From positions 1 through 12,593 of the forward strand of contig JAUWJE010000027.1 of NCBI GenBank assembly GCA_030607835.1: a stretch of 12,593 nt of DNA, given 5' to 3'. Source of the DNA: Candidatus Fermentibacterota bacterium (GTDB lineage Bacteria; Fermentibacterota; Fermentibacteria; Fermentibacterales; JCC-6). The notes under the pieces are model-generated. The model saw nothing but the letters and a program-made list of their open reading frames with translations, was not told where the DNA came from and searched no databases. Made by a program: the position numbers and the translations under genes. Below, in pieces: positions 8,000-12,593 of this stretch (position 1 is the stretch's first letter; each line of letters starts with the position of its first letter).

Positions 8000-8691
8000 T
8001 TCAATCCCTCACAGGGACCAGCCTGATTGAGTACCCTGGAAAGATAACAGCCATCGTTTTCATAGGTGGATGTAATCTTTATTGCCCATTCTGTCATAAT
8101 CCTGAACTGGTCAGACCTGATATGCTCGAAAAGGAATTCGGCCTTTCACATGAAACGGTGTTGAGGGAACTGTCTGAGCGAGAGGGGTTCATCGAAGCTG
8201 TCTGCATTACAGGCGGAGAACCGCTGATCTACAGCCGTCTTTCCGAGTTGGTCAAAAGTATCAGGATACATACATCTCTATCAATAAAACTTGACACGAA
8301 CGGAACCAGACCCGAGGAACTTGAAAATATCCTCGAGTATATCGACTTCGTCGCCATGGACCTGAAAAGCTCTCCAGCGAAGTATCCGATAGCCACTGGT
8401 GAAAAAGCGGTTTTTGCTGACGTAAGCATGTCAATTGATATAATAAAAACTCTGCCTGAATATGAATTCAGGACAACAATGGTTCCAGGCATTGTCGATG
8501 GAGATGATGTTATAGAGCTACTTAGAAAAATCGCTCCCGTGAAGAGATATGTACTTCAGGGGTTTCATTCTTCTAAAACACTATCTAATAATTTCACAGG
8601 GATAGCCTCTTACCCGAAAGGTTATCTGGAAGAAGTTGCAGAGAATATCAGGAGTCTGGGATTCGCGCAGAGTGTCAGCGTCAGGTTTTAG
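7996..8691 (+). CDS. nrdG: Anaerobic ribonucleotide reductase activating protein (radical SAM activase)
   Basis: The protein uses a [4Fe-4S] cluster and S-adenosylmethionine to create the glycyl radical on the reductase. The cluster motif C26-x3-C30-x2-C33 (CNLYCPFC, followed by HNPELV) is the NrdG/activase signature, and TGGEP at 72-76 is the SAM-binding GGE motif. The N-terminus (TSLIEYPGKITAIVFIGG) is typical of NrdG. At 231 residues it belongs to the longer NrdG type. The TTG start at 7996 overlaps the upstream stop (TTGA), with AAAAGG (7983-7988) 7 nt before it, so translation is probably coupled to the glycyl-radical ORF. Its 3' end overlaps the convergent mobB-like gene by 11 bp. Confidence 0.92.
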   Translation: MIQSLTGTSLIEYPGKITAIVFIGGCNLYCPFCHNPELVRPDMLEKEFGLSHETVLRELSEREGFIEAVCITGGEPLIYSRLSELVKSIRIHTSLSIKLDTNGTRPEELENILEYIDFVAMDLKSSPAKYPIATGEKAVFADVSMSIDIIKTLPEYEFRTTMVPGIVDGDDVIELLRKIAPVKRYVLQGFHSSKTLSNNFTGIASYPKGYLEEVAENIRSLGFAQSVSVRF

Positions 8692-9277
8692 ACTTAATCC
8701 TGATCAGGATATCTGAATCTTCCCGGTAACCCTTCATCGATGAGAGAAGTCCACGCAAAGATCCCTCTATCATTTCTGCAGGAAACTTCCCAACCCTCAA
8801 AGATCTGCCATCAACAGTAATTTCAATTCTCCCCGGAGCGTAAAAACACTCCTCTTCCCTCCTGTCGCCTTTCAGAATCGATTCCGCCATGCGCCGGCAG
8901 TCCGTTCCGCATCTGCCGCATTCCCCTTCAGTTTTCTGTGGCAGAAGATTAAAAGTGTTTCTGTATATAGCGGCATAATCTGTATCTGCGCCATCAACTT
9001 GAAATGTTGCCAGAACTAGTGAAGATCCGGAAGTCACTTCCCCCCCGCAATCTACGATCGGAGCGATCATCTCACTGTCAGCTGGAATGATTGCAAGATC
9101 GGGAGGTATTGATTCAAGCAAACCCTTAATGGATGACTCACCCGGATATGTTACTTCACTTTCACCGGACAGATTCGTGGATATCACGCAGATCGTTCTC
9201 TCAGATAGAGCTTCGCAGAATCTGGAGATGAAGTCCCTCCGCATTGCCGGCTCCCCTTTTACTATCAGACACTTCAT
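8681..9277 (-). CDS. MobB-like protein with Cys4 Fe-S-type motif and degenerate P-loop, in the tungstate operon
   Basis: The 198-residue protein has an N-terminal alpha/beta part starting MKCLIVKGEP. It resembles MobB (molybdopterin-guanine dinucleotide biosynthesis GTPase), but the glycine-rich Walker A loop is missing (KGEPAMRRDF in its place). A Cys motif follows: C120-x2-C123-x3-C127-x16-C144 (CGRCGTDCRRMAESILKG), like the Fes-type 4Fe-4S domain found in some MobB homologues and in acetyl-CoA synthase proteins. The C-terminal ~50 residues (IEITVDGRSLRVGKFP) match a short domain seen after that motif in such proteins. AGAAGGAGA precedes the ATG by 4 nt. It is the last gene of the tup operon, 12 bp after tupC, which suggests a role in handling or sensing tungsten or in its pterin cofactor. 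Enzyme activity is doubtful without the P-loop; the family assignment is moderate. Confidence 0.6.
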   Translation of the reverse strand: MKCLIVKGEPAMRRDFISRFCEALSERTICVISTNLSGESEVTYPGESSIKGLLESIPPDLAIIPADSEMIAPIVDCGGEVTSGSSLVLATFQVDGADTDYAAIYRNTFNLLPQKTEGECGRCGTDCRRMAESILKGDRREEECFYAPGRIEITVDGRSLRVGKFPAEMIEGSLRGLLSSMKGYREDSDILIRIKSKT

Positions 9278-9289
9278 GGAATCTCCTTC

Positions 9290-10339
9290 TCAGAAAACAT
9301 GAACGGCACTGGCCTTGAAGGATATATGCACATCCTGACCTTCTGTCAGATTCAGTTCGGTTAGAGCACTTCTGGTAACTGACGAAATTAATGAAAGGTT
9401 ACCGCAATCCACGGAGATATTGAAAACCGAGCCCGTGCGCTCAATGGATATGATCGTCCCGGTAAAATGGTTTCGTTCGCTTGTAACAGTAGTTTCCCTT
9501 GAAACAACTATTGCCTCAGGCGGTATTGCCAGGAAACCATGTCCTCTCTTATCCGATGTATGCCTGACAGGATGCTCTTCAACTATAGCTCCGCCTTCAC
9601 TGAATTCCGCCGGGAAAACATTCTTCATTCCAACAAATAAAGCCATGAACGGAGTTTTCGGGCTGTAAAAGATATCATCAATCGTTCCTGTCTGTTCTAT
9701 CCTGCCATCCCTCATGACAGCACCAGTCGTACCGAGAGACAGGGCATCAGTGAAATCGTGAGTAGCCATGATGAACGTGATACCTGTCCTTGAATGAAGA
9801 TCTCTCAGTCTGCGGAGCAGGTTAAGTCTCAGACTCGGATCGAGTGAAGTAGTCGGTTCATCCAATATCAGGACGGACGGTTCAATCACAAGGGCACGCG
9901 CAAGCGCGATACGCTGCAGCTCACCGCCAGAAAGAGTACCGGAATCTCGTTCCCCGTACCCTTCCAGATCCACCATTTCAAGTGCCCGGGAAACCCTCCT
10001 GCTAATCTCATCCTTTGAGAATCCTCTTATTCGCAGTCCCCATTCAACATTTGAGAATACACTCCCTCGGAACAGAACAGGTCTCTGGAAGACTGTGACC
10101 ATCCTCCTTCGTGCCCGCAATCTCCCTTTACCGCGGTGCGGGATAGCTTTATCAAGGTACTTTACACGTCCGGACGAGGGGTTATCCAGAAGACCCGCTA
10201 TTCTTAAGAGAGTAGTTTTCCCACAGCCGGTTGGACCCATAAGAACGAAAAACTCATTACTGGAGACAGAAAGATTCACATCATTGAGGATCTGCTGCCC
10301 GCTCTTCCTCTGAGAGATGTTTTCAAGTTCAAGTATCAT
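9290..10339 (-). CDS. tupC: Tungstate (or molybdate) ABC transporter ATP-binding protein
   Basis: This is the ATPase that powers oxyanion uptake. Walker A GPTGCGKT is at 35-42, the Q-loop Gln at 85, the signature LSGGE at 136-140, Walker B VLILDE at 156-161 and the H-loop His at 194. Residues ~255-349 form a TOBE/Mop-like domain (HFTGTIISIERTGSVFNISV), common in molybdate and tungstate importers, where oxyanion binding can inhibit transport. Its ATG overlaps the permease stop (ATGA on the minus strand), showing translational coupling. The 349-residue length fits TupC/ModC/WtpC. I call it tungstate because of the adjacent TupA-type binding protein; from the ATPase alone molybdate would be equally possible. 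Confidence 0.88.
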   Translation of the reverse strand: MILELENISQRKSGQQILNDVNLSVSSNEFFVLMGPTGCGKTTLLRIAGLLDNPSSGRVKYLDKAIPHRGKGRLRARRRMVTVFQRPVLFRGSVFSNVEWGLRIRGFSKDEISRRVSRALEMVDLEGYGERDSGTLSGGELQRIALARALVIEPSVLILDEPTTSLDPSLRLNLLRRLRDLHSRTGITFIMATHDFTDALSLGTTGAVMRDGRIEQTGTIDDIFYSPKTPFMALFVGMKNVFPAEFSEGGAIVEEHPVRHTSDKRGHGFLAIPPEAIVVSRETTVTSERNHFTGTIISIERTGSVFNISVDCGNLSLISSVTRSALTELNLTEGQDVHISFKASAVHVF

Positions 10340-11031
10340 CGGTTTCCTCTATGCTGAAGAGTGTTAACTGTAAGGCTCACAATCATGGCTAGAGCAAGAA
10401 GGATGATACCAAGGGCAATTGAAGCGGAAGTCTCTCCCTTTCCAACACCAAGCGCAATTGCTGTTGTAAGTGTGCGCGTATGACCGGAGATATTACCACC
10501 GACTATAATTGCTACGCCAATTTCCGACACTGCCCTGCCGAATCCCATGAGAACCGTAGTCAATACCATATATCTTGACTCGGACAGAACCTTGAGGATC
10601 ATCTGCATTTGTCCTGCTCCCAGAGATACAGCCGTATCTGAGATATCTCTCCCCATACTGGAAAGAGTGGATATCATCAGCCCGGTAATGATGGGAGCTA
10701 TCAGGAGAACTTCACCAAGTACGATTGCACCTGGAGTAAACAGCATTCCAAGACTTCCAAGAGGCCCTGCCCTGGATATGAGCAGAAATACCAGCATGCC
10801 CACAAATACCGTGGGCACGCTGAAAAGTGTCTGAATAATACTGACAAGAAATCTTTTTCCTCTGAATCGGCTGAAGTGTATCAGACAAGCGACAGGAATG
10901 AAGATCAACGCTGCGAGCAGCGTAGCACTAACAGATATCATCAGGGTCCGAAATGCGATTGAGAACACAACGGGGTCTCCGGAGATAATCATATTGAGGG
11001 CGATGCGGAAGGCTTCAAGCAACTGGGGCAT
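10336..11031 (-). CDS. tupB: Tungstate ABC transporter permease
   Basis: The 231-residue inner-membrane protein has five to six hydrophobic helices and a BPD-type coupling loop near residues 135-155 (AVSLGAGQMQMILKVLSES), which contacts the ATPase. The segment FGRAVSEIGVAIIVGGNI is typical of TupB/WtpB permeases, as is the ending with a run of hydrophobic residues and a short basic tail. The start lies 8 bp after the tupA stop. Its stop overlaps the tupC start by 4 bp. Together these make one transport operon. Confidence 0.9.
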   Translation of the reverse strand: MPQLLEAFRIALNMIISGDPVVFSIAFRTLMISVSATLLAALIFIPVACLIHFSRFRGKRFLVSIIQTLFSVPTVFVGMLVFLLISRAGPLGSLGMLFTPGAIVLGEVLLIAPIITGLMISTLSSMGRDISDTAVSLGAGQMQMILKVLSESRYMVLTTVLMGFGRAVSEIGVAIIVGGNISGHTRTLTTAIALGVGKGETSASIALGIILLALAMIVSLTVNTLQHRGNR

Positions 11032-11039
11032 TTGTTACC

Positions 11040-11918
11040 CTATATATCCTCTCCGGCACAGGGAGTGAACAACTGTATGCCGTACTCATCAACACCGTAG
11101 TTTCCGATAAGCTCCTGCACGGTTTCCGAAGTAAGGAATTCCCTGAGATTTGCTGCCATTTCCGGATCCCGGGACGATGTGACTTCGAGTACCGAATATA
11201 CATTCAGAAGCATATCACCCTGATCGACCACCGGTTCCAGATCAAGATCACTCTGGTAAGCAATGAAGGTTCCCATGTCCGAGAGCGTATATGCATCCAT
11301 TTCATTTGCCATGACAAGTGTAGCGCCCATCCCGCTTCCGCCTTCTACATACCAGTCACCCGATGATTTAACGTCCTCATAGTCGAATCCTGCAGCGACC
11401 CAGATGGCTTTTTCCTTACCATGCGTACCTGAATCATCGCCTCGAGAAACGAAAACCGCCTCACCGCTACGCATCAGTGTTGTGAAAGCTTCCTCCGGTA
11501 ACATTCCGTCCAAGTCTGCAGGATCATCAGGTGGTCCCACAACAAGGAAATAGTTATAAGCGAAAGGAACACGCTCCAAGCCGTATCCTTCATCCACAAA
11601 CTGCTCTTCCCTGGATCTGGAGTGGACAGTTATCACATCAACATCCCCTCGGAGGCCCCATTCAAGCGCTTTGCCAGTTCCCGCGTAGAGTACGTCGAGT
11701 TCAACGTTGTATTCCTCTTCAAACATCGGTTCAAGGTAACCCCACAGACCGGTATCGTACAGACTGGTGGTGGTTGCTACCCTCAACCTGCCGGCACTGG
11801 CGAGAGGTGGAACTGGAGCAGGCTCCTGGGTGTGTCCTGCTGATGTCTCTGACTGTCCGCCACAAGCTGCAGAAAGAACCGAAGTGATCAGTACACCGCT
11901 GAAAATGTATCTTAGCAT
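11040..11918 (-). CDS. tupA: Tungstate-binding lipoprotein of the ABC importer
   Basis: This is the extracytoplasmic substrate-binding component. A lipoprotein signal runs from MLRYIFSG to the lipobox LSAAC, with the lipidated C19, followed by a Pro/Ser-rich linker. The mature domain carries TTTSLYDTGL (TTTS at 49-52), GTGKAL (about 80-85), GDVDVITVHSR and SRGDDSGTH (R159 to H166), all characteristic of the TupA family, which binds tungstate in preference to molybdate. AGAGGA lies 6-7 nt before the ATG at 11916-11918. It is first in the operon tupA-tupB-tupC-mobB-like, downstream of a promoter with a near-palindromic site. Length (292 residues) is normal for the family. Confidence 0.9.
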   Translation of the reverse strand: MLRYIFSGVLITSVLSAACGGQSETSAGHTQEPAPVPPLASAGRLRVATTTSLYDTGLWGYLEPMFEEEYNVELDVLYAGTGKALEWGLRGDVDVITVHSRSREEQFVDEGYGLERVPFAYNYFLVVGPPDDPADLDGMLPEEAFTTLMRSGEAVFVSRGDDSGTHGKEKAIWVAAGFDYEDVKSSGDWYVEGGSGMGATLVMANEMDAYTLSDMGTFIAYQSDLDLEPVVDQGDMLLNVYSVLEVTSSRDPEMAANLREFLTSETVQELIGNYGVDEYGIQLFTPCAGEDI

Positions 11919-11976
11919 TATCGTTCCTCTTCTTTAATAGAAAAGTGAATTTGAAACAGCTGAATTGTGAAGGTGT

Positions 11977-12005
11977 ATTATATCCGTTATGTCGATACGA
12001 CACAA
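11977..12005 (-). promoter_or_regulatory. Probable tup operon promoter
   Basis: On the minus strand a perfect TATAAT -10 element (11977-11982) is separated by 17 bp from TTGTGT (12000-12005), a -35 element matching three of six consensus bases. The start of transcription would be near 11970, giving a leader of about 50 nt before tupA. Confidence 0.55.
11987..12005. promoter_or_regulatory. 19-bp near-palindromic operator candidate in the tup promoter
   Basis: TTATGTCGATACGACACAA is an inverted repeat with a perfect TGTCG/CGACA core around ATA, and seven of eight paired positions match overall. It fills the spacer and overlaps the -35 element, where a repressor would block RNA polymerase. Further half-sites follow at 12010-12013 (GTCG) and 12025-12030 (CGACAC). 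It does not look like the E. coli ModE site; the regulator is unknown. Confidence 0.45.
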
Positions 12006-12108
12006 TGGGGTCGGACGTCACTTGCGACACTTACAGCATTAATATCTCCCTGATAAACCGTCATCTTTCTTACATTACTTCTCCTTTACCCCTTGAAATC
12101 CTCATCAA

Positions 12109-12122
12109 TAGTGCGTACACTA
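12109..12122. repeat. Small inverted repeat just upstream of the Y1 transposase gene
   Basis: TAGTG-CGTA-CACTA has 5-bp arms and a 4-nt loop, ending 8 bp before the transposase ATG. REP-associated transposases recognise short hairpins, so it could be a related site or an RNA hairpin limiting translation. Short perfect arms like this also arise by chance. Confidence 0.3.
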
Positions 12123-12130
12123 ATAGTACA

Positions 12131-12593
12131 ATGGGAAGACGTATTCGACCTGATTGGGAAGGTGCCCTGCACCATGTGATGGCTCGCGGGATTGATGGCA
12201 GGGCTGTATTCAATTCCGAGAGTGATCGCTCAGACCTCTGCCAAAGGCTATCTCAACTCGTTACTAATACAGAAACAAGCGTCTACGCTTGGGTAATTAT
12301 GCCAAATCATCTGCATATTCTTGTTCGCACAGGAAGCAAACCTATCAGTACATTCATGCACAGGTTACTTACCGGATATGCCGTTTGTTACAATCGGAGA
12401 GAAGATAGAAAAGGTCATGTCTTCCAGGGAAGATTCAAGTCTATACTGGTCCAGGAAGAGGAGTATTTCCTGCAACTGGTTAAGTATATCCATCTCAACC
12501 CGCTAAAGGCTGGAATAGTAGACGATTACGAATCACTACTGCATTACAATTGGTCGGGTCATGCAAGCCTCTTGGGCAAGAAAAATACGTCCT
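12131..12593 (+). CDS. REP-associated tyrosine transposase (Y1/IS200-like, RAYT), 3' end cut by the window
   Basis: The frame is open from the ATG at 12131 to the last base (154 residues), so the gene continues beyond the window. It begins MGRRIRPDWEGALHHVMARG, the standard RAYT start. It carries the HUH motif in MPNHLHIL (H60 and H62), then GHVFQGRFKS and YIHLNPLKAGIV with Y119 as the probable nucleophilic tyrosine. All catalytic residues visible are intact. RAYTs are single-strand DNA nucleases usually present as domesticated single genes linked to REP palindromes, rather than as flanked insertion sequences. No strong Shine-Dalgarno is seen before the ATG. It is divergent from the tup operon across a 212-bp intergenic region. 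Confidence 0.88.
   Translation, partial: MGRRIRPDWEGALHHVMARGIDGRAVFNSESDRSDLCQRLSQLVTNTETSVYAWVIMPNHLHILVRTGSKPISTFMHRLLTGYAVCYNRREDRKGHVFQGRFKSILVQEEEYFLQLVKYIHLNPLKAGIVDDYESLLHYNWSGHASLLGKKNTS

Noticed and set aside
8697..8710. Perfect 14-bp palindrome ATCCTGATCAGGAT at the nrdG/mobB-like convergent junction
   Set aside because: It has no loop, no U-run follows on either strand, and it lies in the 3' coding end of the mobB-like gene; not a convincing terminator or operator.
11531..11887. Plus-strand ORF across tupA
   Set aside because: It lies opposite a well-conserved TupA coding frame, with no Shine-Dalgarno or domain.
1..12593. CRISPR array, tRNA, rRNA or phage genes
   Set aside because: No regularly spaced repeats, no cloverleaf in the intergenic regions and no phage-type proteins were seen.

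Overview
The window looks like a piece of a Gram-negative, anaerobic bacterial genome. A class III (oxygen-sensitive) ribonucleotide reductase points to anaerobic life. A dedicated tungstate importer with a molybdenum/tungsten-cofactor-type accessory protein suggests tungstoenzymes. A large exported protein ending in a FlgD/T9SS-like C-terminal beta domain is typical of the FCB superphylum and related uncultured phyla such as Fermentibacterota. That placement is inference from gene style, not from a marker gene. Most genes look like core metabolism; the only mobile-element-type gene is at the right edge.

Layout, left to right. (1) 1-1824, + strand: 3' part of a large exported protein with a NodB/polysaccharide-deacetylase-like middle and a FlgD/T9SS-like tail. 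(2) 1866-4501, + strand: an M16 (insulinase-family) two-domain zinc peptidase broken by an apparent one-base frameshift near 3755. (3) 4455-5396, - strand: an EamA/DMT 10-TM exporter whose 3' end overlaps the peptidase gene by 47 bp. (4) 5397-5721: regulatory intergenic region with a good sigma70-like promoter and two small palindromes, one resembling an NrdR box. (5) 5722-8691, + strand: anaerobic ribonucleotide reductase operon of three overlapping cistrons. These are a large NrdD without its glycyl-radical loop, a 56-residue ORF carrying that loop, and the activase NrdG. (6) 8681-11918, - strand: tupA-tupB-tupC tungstate ABC importer plus a MobB-like protein with a Cys4 Fe-S-type motif and a degenerate P-loop. 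A promoter with a near-palindromic operator between -35 and -10 lies upstream. (7) 12131 to the right edge, + strand: a REP-associated tyrosine (Y1) transposase, cut by the window end.

The most interesting point is the reductase operon. The catalytic glycyl-radical loop of NrdD appears to be a separate tiny gene. Its ATG overlaps the NrdD stop (ATGTCTGA), it has its own Shine-Dalgarno sequence, and its stop overlaps the NrdG start (TTGA). This could be a natural split enzyme, comparable in principle to the spare glycyl-radical subunit YfiD/GrcA of pyruvate formate-lyase, or a one-base assembly error. The M16 gene shows what an ordinary frameshift looks like here: no usable start in the second frame until inside conserved sequence. 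The nrdD junction looks different, which favours a real split but does not prove it.
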